From Ga0077527 sp964606765 (GTDB lineage Bacteria > Pseudomonadota > Gammaproteobacteria > Burkholderiales > SG8-41): a stretch of DNA of 7,564 nucleotides. The position numbers were made by a program, and so were the translations under genes. This document shows, in pieces, positions 1 to 5,385 of this stretch. The notes under the pieces were generated by a model, which saw only the letters and a program-made list of their open reading frames with translations, had not been told where the DNA came from and searched no databases. Each line of letters starts with the position of its first letter. Position 1 is the stretch's first letter. Location: the NCBI GenBank assembly GCA_964606765.1, contig CAZSIR010000141.1, positions 1-7,564 on the forward strand. Direction: 5' to 3'.

Positions 1-15
1 TTGGTTCTGTAGTGA

Positions 16-92
16 GTAGCCTGTAAGGAGCGAAGCGTATTACAGGATTGATATTAAATGTCCCGTAATCCGCTGCGCTCCTTACGGGCTAC
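16..92. repeat. BIME-like pair of inverted REP elements
   Basis: Two 32-base arms (16-47 and 61-92) face each other across a 13-base spacer and match at 28 of 32 positions as an inverted repeat. Each arm starts on its own strand with GTAG (16-19 on plus; 92-89 on minus) and then forms a 7-bp stem around a 13-base loop. The stem is CCTGTAA/TTACAGG in the left arm (20-26 with 40-46) and CCCGTAA/TTACGGG in the right arm (82-88 with 62-68, read on minus). Two of the four differences between the arms are a compensated base pair in the stem, and the other two lie in the loop. A GTAG tetranucleotide next to a hairpin is the hallmark of REP sequences mobilised by RAYT (TnpA-REP, Y1 HUH) transposases. 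Two opposed REPs make a BIME. No RAYT gene is in the window. Confidence 0.8.
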
Positions 93-139
93 GCTTGCTG
101 ACACTTGCTTCGTGATCGCTGTCGATCGTGCGGTTATGC
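93..139 (-). other. incomplete attC site (R'' end only)
   Basis: Read on the minus strand, GCATAAC (139-133) is identical to the R' box partner of the complete attC at 644-718. It also contains the TAA stop of the toxin gene, as expected for the 5' end (R'') of the attC closing the toxin-antitoxin cassette. The following bases to 93 do not meet a matching L'/R' arm (no GTTATG on the minus strand) anywhere down to base 1. The REP pair begins directly at 92. The site may be truncated, decayed, interrupted by the REP pair, or completed beyond the window. Confidence 0.5.
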
Positions 140-388
140 AACAATCTTGTCGTATTCGGAATGTGTCCCGATCCAGAACCAGCAGACTCCGCCTTCAACT
201 TCAGTTCCAAGGGCACGGTAATGAGCGCCCACACGCACTGACCAAACAGCGCCGATTTTCTTGAAATGCAAAGAAGGATGCCGGGAATCTGATTTCAGAA
301 GTTCGTAGTTCTTATTGGCCAGCGCACGAACATCGGCCGGTAGCGCCGCGTATTGCGCCCAGAACTTCGGCGATGCGAAATGCTTCAA
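134..388 (-). CDS. RelE/ParE-family toxin of a type II toxin-antitoxin pair (cassette-borne)
   Basis: This 84-residue basic protein looks like a toxin of the RelE/ParE superfamily. It has an N-terminal helical part (residues 5-35) and a beta-rich C-terminal core with LHFKKIG (40-46), WSVRVGAHYRALG (49-61) and WFWIGTHSEYDKI (70-82). Family members act as mRNA interferases or gyrase inhibitors; which applies here cannot be read from the sequence. The start is assigned to TTG at 388-386, because the antitoxin TGA (387-385) overlaps it as TTGA. A longer reading to 487 would only run antisense-like into the antitoxin gene in another frame. There is no separate well-spaced ribosome site, so translation is probably coupled to the antitoxin. 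The TAA stop (136-134) lies inside the attC R'' box, as in integron cassettes. Confidence 0.78.
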   Translation of the reverse strand: MKHFASPKFWAQYAALPADVRALANKNYELLKSDSRHPSLHFKKIGAVWSVRVGAHYRALGTEVEGGVCWFWIGTHSEYDKIVA

Positions 389-585
389 ATCCCCCGGGCC
401 TTGCCAGCCTGATAATCGGTGAGCGCTTCGGATGCAAGCCCGTGCAGCTTTCCGGATTTTGAATCCGATTCGATCTGCTTGTCCCAAAGCATGTGATCAA
501 AATCGATGAACCACGCACGAAATTTTGCCAGCTCGCCGGACGGAAGATTCTGGATTCTGTGTTCAAGCTCTTCAAGGTTGCTCAT
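385..585 (-). CDS. antitoxin of a type II toxin-antitoxin pair (cassette-borne)
   Basis: This 66-residue, mostly helical protein is charged and has no membrane segment. It begins MSNLEELEHRIQNLP and has a tryptophan-containing second helix (FRAWFIDFDHMLW, residues 22-34). Its C-terminal stretch, GKLHGLASEALTDYQAGKAR (residues 45-64), is of the type that wraps around a RelE/ParE toxin. It sits immediately upstream of the toxin gene and overlaps it by 4 bases, the usual antitoxin-first order. A modest ribosome site GGTGA (596-592, minus) lies 6 bases before the ATG. No recognisable DNA-binding domain is evident, so autoregulation is uncertain. A 9-base palindrome, ACCATTGGT (594-602), overlaps the ribosome-site region and could be an operator, but this is speculative. 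The function is inferred from partner and architecture. Toxin-antitoxin pairs are frequent integron cassettes and are thought to stabilise arrays. Confidence 0.75.
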   Translation of the reverse strand: MSNLEELEHRIQNLPSGELAKFRAWFIDFDHMLWDKQIESDSKSGKLHGLASEALTDYQAGKARGI

Positions 586-643
586 GATTTATCACCATTG
601 GTATGGGTCAACAATTGCGATTTTACGCCCGCACGAATTTGTT

Positions 644-718
644 GCATAACGCCGGCGTTCAGGCCGCGCTTCGCGCGCGCAACGCGCGAAGCGTCGTGCC
701 TGGAACGCCTTGTTATGT
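644..718 (-). other. attC recombination site between two gene cassettes
   Basis: This is a 75-base imperfect palindrome with the layout of an integron attC. The outer boxes pair as CATAAC (645-650) with GTTATG (712-717), and short unpaired spacers follow (651-653 and 710-711). The inner arms pair as GGCGTTC (654-660) with GGAACGCC (702-709), leaving one extrahelical base, and AGGC (661-664) pairs with GCCT (698-701). Beyond an unpaired central spacer there is a 10-bp terminal hairpin (668-677 with 683-692, loop 678-682). The extrahelical base, central spacer and terminal hairpin are the features IntI uses to recognise the folded strand. In the minus-strand gene direction R'' is ACATAAC and R' is GTTATGC, so the next cassette begins at TTATGC. 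The boxes deviate at one position from the RYYYAAC/GTTRRRY consensus. The stop of the upstream gene is inside R''. Confidence 0.85.
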
Positions 719-991
719 TTCCACACGGACGAACCTCAGTAGCGAGTACATGCCGTAAACGAACCACCCAAGCCCAAGGGCCAGAACAAGTAGGCGCGGG
801 ACAGGCGGGAGCCACAGCCCACCCACCGATGAGAGGAGCAGCGGCGCCACAACAATGATCCAGCGAATTGTGCTGTACCTGAATCGCGCATTGCAGTTTG
901 GACAGACGATGGGCGACCACCAGCTGTGCCGCCAAACGATTCCGTGCGCCCACTCAGCTGAACACGCGGAACACTTATGCATTGGAAACAT
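713..991 (-). CDS. hypothetical zinc-ribbon membrane protein (integron cassette gene)
   Basis: This 92-residue protein has no assigned function. Its N-terminus carries two CxxC pairs (Cys7/Cys10 and Cys30/Cys33), a likely zinc ribbon, separated by an aromatic, His-containing stretch (residues 14-28). Two hydrophobic segments follow (about 43-60 and 64-82), joined by a proline-containing turn, and a short basic tail, suggesting a cytoplasmic ribbon anchored in the inner membrane by a helical hairpin. The stop TAA falls inside the attC R'' box (ACATAAC), which supports it as a genuine cassette gene. ATG codons at 991 and 982 are both possible. Neither has a clear Shine-Dalgarno site, and the second would place the CxxC closer to the N-terminus. 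It would be transcribed from an upstream cassette promoter on the minus strand, which I cannot identify with confidence. Confidence 0.65.
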   Translation of the reverse strand: MFPMHKCSACSAEWAHGIVWRHSWWSPIVCPNCNARFRYSTIRWIIVVAPLLLSSVGGLWLPPVPRLLVLALGLGWFVYGMYSLLRFVRVET

Positions 992-1014
992 AAACTAGTT
1001 TTATACAGCGAAAA

Positions 1015-1047
1015 CGTCGGATAACATTTCGGTGCGACGGATAACAT
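1015..1047 (-). repeat. direct repeats with GTTATCC core, attI-like or array boundary
   Basis: Two 13-base copies, CGTCGGATAACAT (1015-1027) and CGACGGATAACAT (1035-1047), differ at one base and repeat with a 20-base period. On the minus strand each carries ATGTTATCC, whose GTTATCC resembles the integrase core box GTTRRRY at the same number of positions as the GTTATGC box of the attC at 644-718. They lie directly before the first cassette gene, where the cassette boundary should be. Directly repeated GTTA-containing integrase sites about 20 bases apart are reminiscent of attI sites. There is no attC-type partner box nearby and no intI gene in the window, so this may be a relic attI, a foreign repeat, or coincidence. 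Confidence 0.35.
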
Positions 1048-1168
1048 CCCAGAGATAATTCAAAATTTATTTAATGAAAACAATAATATACATTCATTTT
1101 CGCTGTTGGCGACACTGATAAAATCGGGATGAAAAGCGACACCCTGTAATTTACCCAAGAGAGAATAG

Positions 1169-1183
1169 CGGAAATCATTTCCG
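1169..1183. promoter_or_regulatory. 15-base perfect palindrome upstream of the MOSC gene
   Basis: CGGAAATCATTTCCG is a perfect 7+1+7 inverted repeat lying 34 bases before the MOSC start codon, in the AT-richer 992-1217 intergenic stretch between the cassette block and core genes. A weak sigma70-like arrangement (TTTTCG at about 1097, TAAAAT at about 1119) is upstream. It could be an operator for a dimeric regulator or a small transcript hairpin. No particular regulator is recognised. Confidence 0.25.
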
Positions 1184-1217
1184 TTGTCGCAGCCATTGCT
1201 AACACGACCGCCAGTCC

Positions 1218-1727
1218 ATGCCCAAACTGAACCCCGAAAGCCCGCTGCGCGCCCTGATGGAAACTTTCCCGCGCACGGGCAGGCTGGAGTGGATCGGCCT
1301 GCGTCCCGCGCGGCGCCAGCCGCTGCAATCCTTCAACCATGTCGAAGTGCTCGCCGATCACGGCCTCGTCGGTGACCACAAGGCCAGCCGCGCCGGCGGC
1401 AAGCGCCAGGTCTCGCTGATCCAGCGCGAACATCTCGACACTGTCGCGAGGCTGCTCGGGCTTGACGCCGTCGATCCGGTACTGGTTCGCCGCAACCTCG
1501 TGGTGTCGGGCATCAACCTGCTGGCGCTGCACAACGAGCGTTTCCGCATTGGTGACGTGCTGTTTGAAGGCACAGGCCTGTGCGAGCCCTGCTCGCGCAT
1601 GGAGGAGGTGCTCGGCGCCGGCGGCTACAATGCGATGCGCGGGCACGGCGGCATCATCGCGCGGGTGATTGCCGGCGGCGTGATTGCATTGGGTGATGCC
1701 GTGGCCTTCGACCAGGCACGGACTTGA
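1218..1727 (+). CDS. MOSC-domain protein
   Basis: This 169-residue soluble protein is of the MOSC (molybdenum cofactor sulfurase C-terminal) family, whose members carry sulfur or bind molybdenum cofactor or sulfur-rich ligands via a conserved cysteine. Visible family features are GLVGDHK (49-55), RQVSLIQ (63-69), RRNLVVSGIN (91-100), a GLCEPCSRMEE segment with Cys122 and Cys125 (120-130), and a glycine-rich RGHGGIIARV stretch (141-150). The length fits a stand-alone MOSC domain. The ATG at 1218 is the only start in frame after the TAA at 1200-1202; no clear Shine-Dalgarno site precedes it. It appears monocistronic: 75 bases and a regulator box separate it from the next gene. The substrate is unknown. 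Family assignment is firm, the biological role is not. Confidence 0.85.
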   Translation: MPKLNPESPLRALMETFPRTGRLEWIGLRPARRQPLQSFNHVEVLADHGLVGDHKASRAGGKRQVSLIQREHLDTVARLLGLDAVDPVLVRRNLVVSGINLLALHNERFRIGDVLFEGTGLCEPCSRMEEVLGAGGYNAMRGHGGIIARVIAGGVIALGDAVAFDQART

Positions 1728-1736
1728 GTGCATCCA

Positions 1737-1753
1737 TTTAAGTCAGCCTTAAG
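1737..1753 (+). promoter_or_regulatory. PmrA/QseB-type box upstream of the response regulator gene
   Basis: TTTAAG-TCAGC-CTTAAG fits the PmrA-box pattern YTTAAK-N5-YTTAAK bound as tandem half-sites by the PmrA/QseB subgroup of OmpR-type regulators. It lies 49 bases before the regulator start. It matches the box upstream of the protease gene (3794-3810) at 15 of 17 positions, including 4 of the 5 spacer bases. This suggests autoregulation by the protein encoded just downstream. No strong -10 element can be assigned. Confidence 0.7.
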
Positions 1754-1802
1754 CCGGACGTGACATCGTCGTCGCGATCAGGACGAACAGCGGGGCAGGA
1801 AC

Positions 1803-2462
1803 ATGCGGGTGTTGCTGGTGGAAGATGATCCGATGATCGGCGAAAGCGTCCGCAAGGGATTGCAGCAGGACGGTTTCGCCGTGGACTGGGTGCGCGACGG
1901 CGCGAGCGCCGAGGCCGCCTGGCGCGACTATCCCTTTGACCTGATGCTGCTGGACCTCGGTCTGCCGCGCAAGGACGGGCTGGAAGTGCTGCGCGCGTTG
2001 CGCCGTGCCGGAGAGGATTTGCCGGTGCTGATCGTCACCGCGCGCGATGCGGTGCGCGACCGCGTGGCGGGGCTCGATGCCGGCGCTGATGATTATCTCG
2101 TCAAACCGTTCGATCTCGATGAGCTGGCCGCGCGCATGCGCGCGCTGCTGCGCCGCCGCGGCGGCCGTGCCGATCCGCTGCTGCGCCACGGTGACCTGGT
2201 GCTGAATCCGGCGACCAGGGAAGTCAGCCTGGCCGGCGAACCGGTGACGCTGTCGCCGCGCGAGTTTGCGTTGCTCGAAGCCTTGCTCGACCGGCCCGGC
2301 ACGGTGCTGTCGCGCACCCAGCTCGAAGAGCGCATCTATGGCTGGGATCAGGAAGTCGAAAGCAACGCGGTGGAGGTGCACATCCATGCGCTGCGCCGCA
2401 AGCTCGGCGCGGAATTCATCCGCAATGTGCGCGGCGTCGGTTACAAGGTGGCGGCGCCATGA
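1803..2462 (+). CDS. QseB/PmrA-like OmpR-family response regulator
   Basis: This 219-residue two-domain transcription factor has a receiver domain (1-115) with acidic residues Glu7/Asp8/Asp9, the phospho-acceptor Asp51 in LLDLGLP, Thr79 and Lys101 in KPF. It has an OmpR/PhoB winged-helix domain (about 125-219) with a recognition helix around SNAVEVHIHALRRKLG (187-202) and the wing VRGVGYK (209-215). Residues such as LTARDA-like VTARDA (78-83) and the ESNAVEVH segment are especially close to QseB/PmrA. It should be phosphorylated by the kinase encoded directly downstream, with which it overlaps by ATGA. A PmrA-type box precedes the gene. AGGA (1797-1800) lies only 2 bases before the ATG, so the ribosome site is poorly spaced. 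Whether it is strictly QseB or PmrA cannot be decided from one sequence. Confidence 0.92.
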   Translation: MRVLLVEDDPMIGESVRKGLQQDGFAVDWVRDGASAEAAWRDYPFDLMLLDLGLPRKDGLEVLRALRRAGEDLPVLIVTARDAVRDRVAGLDAGADDYLVKPFDLDELAARMRALLRRRGGRADPLLRHGDLVLNPATREVSLAGEPVTLSPREFALLEALLDRPGTVLSRTQLEERIYGWDQEVESNAVEVHIHALRRKLGAEFIRNVRGVGYKVAAP

Positions 2463-3775
2463 TGAACTCGATCCGCCGCAAGCTGCTGCTGTGGCTGCTC
2501 GCCGCGGTGCTGATTGCAGGCATGGCCGCAGCCTGGGGCGTCTATCGCCAGGCGCGCGCCGAGCTCGACGAGGTGTTTGACTATCACCTGCGGCAGATGG
2601 CCTTGTCGCTGCGCGACGGCAGTTTTGGCGTGCCTGTCGCGGGCCCGGAGGAATTCGCGACGGAATTCGATTTTGCAATCCAGATCTGGAACCGCGACGG
2701 CGTGCGGATGTATTTCTCGCGGCCCGATGCCGTGCTGCCCAATCGCGCGCGTCTGGGCTACGACAACGTCGAAACCCGCAGCGGCGCATGGCGGGTGTTT
2801 TCAATACAGGAACGCGGCGCGACGATCCAGGTGGCGCAGCCCATGCACATCCGCAACCGGCTGGCCGCCTCGTCGGCCTTGCGTACGCTGCTGCCGTTTC
2901 TGTTGCTGCTGCCTTTGCTCGGCCTGCTGGTGTGGATTGCGGTGGGGCGTGAACTGCGTCCGCTCGAATCCGTTGCGCGCGCCGTGCGCCAGCGTAGCGC
3001 GACCGCGCTTGATCCTTTGCCCGAGGAGCGGCTGCCGGACGAGGTGAGCCCGCTGGTGAGTGCGCTGAACGACCTGCTGGCGCGGCTCAGCCGCGCGCTG
3101 ACGGTACAGCGCGAGTTCGTTGCCGATGCGGCGCATGAGCTGCGCACGCCGCTGGCGGCGCTGCGCCTGCAGATGCAGCTGGCAGAGCGCGCGCAGTCGG
3201 CGGAAGACCGTGCGGCGGCCTTTGCCACGCTGAAGGGCGGACTGGAGCGCGCGACGCGCGTGGTCGAGCAGCTGCTGACGCTGGCGCGGCAGGAACCCGA
3301 TGCAGCAGCACCGAAACACGAACCGGTGGATCTCGCTGCACTGGCGCGTTCGGTGGTCGGCGACCGTTCCGCCATCGCCGAGGCCAGGGACATCGATCTC
3401 GGCGTGGCCGATGCGCGACCGCTGGTCATCAACGGTGATCCCGACGGCCTGCACATCGCGCTCGCCAACCTGGTCGACAACGCGCTGCGTTACACGCCGC
3501 GTGGCGGCAGAGTCGATGTCACTGTGCATCGTGAGGGTGATGACGTAGTGCTCGCCGTGATCGACAACGGTCCCGGCATACCCGCGGAGGATCGTTTGCG
3601 CGTGTTCGACCGCTTCTACCGCCGCGCGGATGCGGCGGGCGACAGCGCAGGCAGCGGGCTCGGACTTGCGATCGTGCAGGAGATCGCACGGCGCCACGGC
3701 GCGACCGTGACGCTGGATGACGCCCCGGCAGGCACCGGGTTGGCCGCCCGTCTGCGTATTCCTGTAAATATTTGA
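2459..3775 (+). CDS. QseC-like sensor histidine kinase
   Basis: This 438-residue inner-membrane sensor kinase has a first membrane helix (about 8-28), a periplasmic sensing domain of roughly 110 residues (29-140), a second membrane helix (about 141-163) and a HAMP-like linker (164-212). The dimerisation domain has the H-box FVADAAHELRTPL with phospho-acceptor His226. The ATPase domain has N-box NLVDNALRYT (337-346), G1 DNGPGIP (369-375), F-box FDRFYR (383-388) and G2 GSGLGLA (398-404). All catalytic boxes are intact. The start ATG overlaps the regulator stop by 4 bases (ATGA); a second ATG follows immediately at 2462. It would phosphorylate Asp51 of the upstream regulator. The PmrA/PmrB, QseB/QseC and related pairs sense metals, pH or other envelope signals. 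The periplasmic domain is too divergent here for me to name the ligand. Confidence 0.92.
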   Translation: MMNSIRRKLLLWLLAAVLIAGMAAAWGVYRQARAELDEVFDYHLRQMALSLRDGSFGVPVAGPEEFATEFDFAIQIWNRDGVRMYFSRPDAVLPNRARLGYDNVETRSGAWRVFSIQERGATIQVAQPMHIRNRLAASSALRTLLPFLLLLPLLGLLVWIAVGRELRPLESVARAVRQRSATALDPLPEERLPDEVSPLVSALNDLLARLSRALTVQREFVADAAHELRTPLAALRLQMQLAERAQSAEDRAAAFATLKGGLERATRVVEQLLTLARQEPDAAAPKHEPVDLAALARSVVGDRSAIAEARDIDLGVADARPLVINGDPDGLHIALANLVDNALRYTPRGGRVDVTVHREGDDVVLAVIDNGPGIPAEDRLRVFDRFYRRADAAGDSAGSGLGLAIVQEIARRHGATVTLDDAPAGTGLAARLRIPVNI

Positions 3776-3793
3776 TTATATTTATATTTTTGT

Positions 3794-3810
3794 CTTAAGT
3801 CGGCCTTAAG
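3794..3810 (+). promoter_or_regulatory. PmrA/QseB-type box upstream of the Do-family protease gene
   Basis: CTTAAG-TCGGC-CTTAAG is a perfect two-half-site PmrA-type box (YTTAAK-N5-YTTAAK). Its spacer differs at a single base from the box at 1737-1753. It lies 70 bases before the protease start, just beyond the kinase stop, and is preceded by a very AT-rich stretch (3764-3792) that could act as an UP element. It suggests that the protease has its own promoter controlled by the regulator encoded two genes upstream. Confidence 0.7.
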
Positions 3811-3853
3811 TCTGAGCCTTCAGCATGGGTGGCGTCAGAGGGTGCAAGGGCAT

Positions 3854-3875
3854 CCTCCGTTAAAACCTGTGGAGG
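3854..3875 (+). promoter_or_regulatory. possible hairpin masking the protease ribosome site
   Basis: CCTCC (3854-3858) can pair perfectly with the Shine-Dalgarno sequence GGAGG (3871-3875) across a 12-base A/T-rich loop, with a possible extra G-U pair inside. If formed in the mRNA, it would hide the ribosome site. The stem is short and such pairings occur by chance, so a regulatory role, for example temperature sensing, is only a suggestion. Confidence 0.25.
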
Positions 3876-3880
3876 CTTAG

Positions 3881-5317
3881 ATGAACAAGTCATTGCTGAA
3901 CAAATCGCTGATTGCGACGGCGGTATTTCTGGCGCTGGGTTTTGGCGGCTATCGCGCCTACCAGCCGGTGCATGCCGAGGCGCCGGCGATCACTGCATCC
4001 GCGGCGCGGCCGCTGGTTGCGCTGCCGGATTTTGCCGGACTGGTGGAGCAATACGGTCCCGCCGTGGTGAACATCAGCGTCACGCAGAACGTGAAGACCG
4101 CGTACAACGGCGCGCGCCAGCTCGATCCCAACGATCCGTTTTTTGAATTCTTCCGCCATTTCGGCCTGCCGGCGCCGGAACAGGCGCCGCCGTCGCGCGG
4201 CCTCGGGTCCGGTTTCATCATCAGTCCCGACGGGCTGATCCTGACCAATGCGCATGTGGTGGCGAATGCCGCCGAAGTCACGGTGAAACTGACCGACCGC
4301 CGCGAATTCAATGCCAAGGTGATCGGCACGGATGCGCAGACCGACGTCGCCGTGCTGAAGATCGACGCCAAGGACCTGCCGGCGGTGCGCCTCGGCGATT
4401 CCGACAAGGTGCGCGTCGGCGAATGGGCGGTGGCCATCGGCTCGCCCTTCGGTTTCGAGAACACCGTGACTTCCGGCATCGTCAGCGCCAAATCACGATC
4501 GCTGCCGGACGGCACCTATGTGCCCTTCATCCAGACCGATGTCGCGGTGAATCCCGGCAATTCCGGCGGGCCGCTGTTCAACCTGAACGGTGAAGTGATC
4601 GGCATCAATTCGCAGATCTACAGCAGCACCGGCGGTTACCAGGGCCTGTCCTTCGCGATTCCCATCGACATGGTGGTCAAGATCAAGGATCAGCTGGTGG
4701 CGCATGGCAAGGTCAGCCGCGGCCGACTGGGCGTGACCATCCAGGAAGTCAATCAGCCCCTGGCGCAGTCCTTCGGCCTGAAGCAGGCGGGCGGCGCGCT
4801 GGTGAGTTCGGTCGAGCCCGGCAGTCCGGCGGCGAAGGCCGGCCTCAAGGAGGGCGACGTGATCCTCTCCATCGACGGGCAGGCGATTTCACGCTCGATC
4901 GATCTTTCGGCGCGCGTCGCCGAGCTGCGGCCCGGCACCAAGGCCACGCTGGGCATCTGGCGCAAGGGCGGGAAGCAGGACCTCAATGTCGCCGTGGGTG
5001 AGGCCAAGGCGAAGGCGGCTGTGGCCGATGCCGGCAACGCGAAGGACAACGGCGGCAAGCTGGGACTGGCCGTGCGGCCGCTGAGCCCGGAAGAAAGCCG
5101 GCAATCCGACATCAAGGACGGCCTGCTGGTCGAGGATGTCAGCGGCCCTGCGGCGAAAGCCGGCATACAGCCTGGCGACGTCGTGCTCGCGGTGAACGGC
5201 ACGCCGGTCAAAAGCGTTGCCGAGCTGCGCAGCCTGACGGCGAAGTCCGGCAAGACCGTGGCGCTGCTGGTGAAGCGTGACGAGATGCGGCTGTTTGTGC
5301 CGCTGGACCTCGGCTGA
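3881..5317 (+). CDS. periplasmic Do-family serine endoprotease (DegP/MucD-like)
   Basis: This 478-residue envelope protease and chaperone degrades misfolded periplasmic proteins. A signal peptide covers residues 1-32 (basic start, hydrophobic 10-23, likely cleavage after VHA). The trypsin-like domain (about 50-270) has the intact triad His125 (TNAHVV), Asp155 (TDVAVLKI) and Ser228 (GNSGGP). Two PDZ domains follow (about 282-372 and 392-475), separated by an Ala/Lys-rich linker (374-390). Length and two-PDZ architecture fit DegP, DegQ and MucD, and the short LA-loop region (FFEFFRHFG, 87-95) is more like MucD/DegQ. A strong GGAGG lies 5 bases before the ATG. The gene follows the sensor-kinase gene by 105 bases and carries its own PmrA-type box, linking it to the two-component pair as an envelope-stress output. 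The symbol is approximate within the DegP/DegQ/MucD group. Confidence 0.93.
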   Translation: MNKSLLNKSLIATAVFLALGFGGYRAYQPVHAEAPAITASAARPLVALPDFAGLVEQYGPAVVNISVTQNVKTAYNGARQLDPNDPFFEFFRHFGLPAPEQAPPSRGLGSGFIISPDGLILTNAHVVANAAEVTVKLTDRREFNAKVIGTDAQTDVAVLKIDAKDLPAVRLGDSDKVRVGEWAVAIGSPFGFENTVTSGIVSAKSRSLPDGTYVPFIQTDVAVNPGNSGGPLFNLNGEVIGINSQIYSSTGGYQGLSFAIPIDMVVKIKDQLVAHGKVSRGRLGVTIQEVNQPLAQSFGLKQAGGALVSSVEPGSPAAKAGLKEGDVILSIDGQAISRSIDLSARVAELRPGTKATLGIWRKGGKQDLNVAVGEAKAKAAVADAGNAKDNGGKLGLAVRPLSPEESRQSDIKDGLLVEDVSGPAAKAGIQPGDVVLAVNGTPVKSVAELRSLTAKSGKTVALLVKRDEMRLFVPLDLG

Positions 5318-5337
5318 GGCTGAGTCGTGACGGAACG

Positions 5338-5371
5338 AAAAAAATCCCCGCCGGTTGGCGGGGATTTTTTT
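5338..5371. terminator. bidirectional intrinsic terminator between convergent genes
   Basis: A perfect 15-bp inverted repeat (5338-5352 with 5357-5371) around a GGTT loop has a GC-rich core (CCCCGCC/GGCGGGG), flanked by seven A's on the left and seven T's on the right. It therefore gives a U-tract in both directions. It serves the protease gene on the plus strand and the small secreted-protein gene on the minus strand, which ends 15 bases away. Confidence 0.93.
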
Positions 5372-5385
5372 GCGTGTACCGGTGC

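Noticed and set aside
668..692. GC-rich hairpin as a transcription terminator
   Set aside because: There is no U-tract, and the hairpin is the terminal stem of a larger palindrome with attC layout.
493..858. 121-codon open frame on the plus strand
   Set aside because: It runs antisense through the antitoxin gene, across the attC and into the zinc-ribbon gene, and has no coding signature.
1071..1733. 220-codon open frame on the minus strand
   Set aside because: It is antisense to the MOSC gene and shows no recognisable motif.
1749..2804. 351-codon open frame on the minus strand
   Set aside because: It lies opposite the response regulator and kinase genes, is Arg/Ala/Gln-rich with no domain, and is a by-product of high GC content.
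2801..3697. 298-codon open frame on the minus strand
   Set aside because: It is antisense to the intact kinase domain, whose catalytic boxes are all present on the plus strand, and its composition is not protein-like.
3764..3792. AT-rich stretch after the kinase gene as a terminator
   Set aside because: No GC-rich stem precedes the T-rich run; it fits better as AT-rich promoter-upstream DNA.
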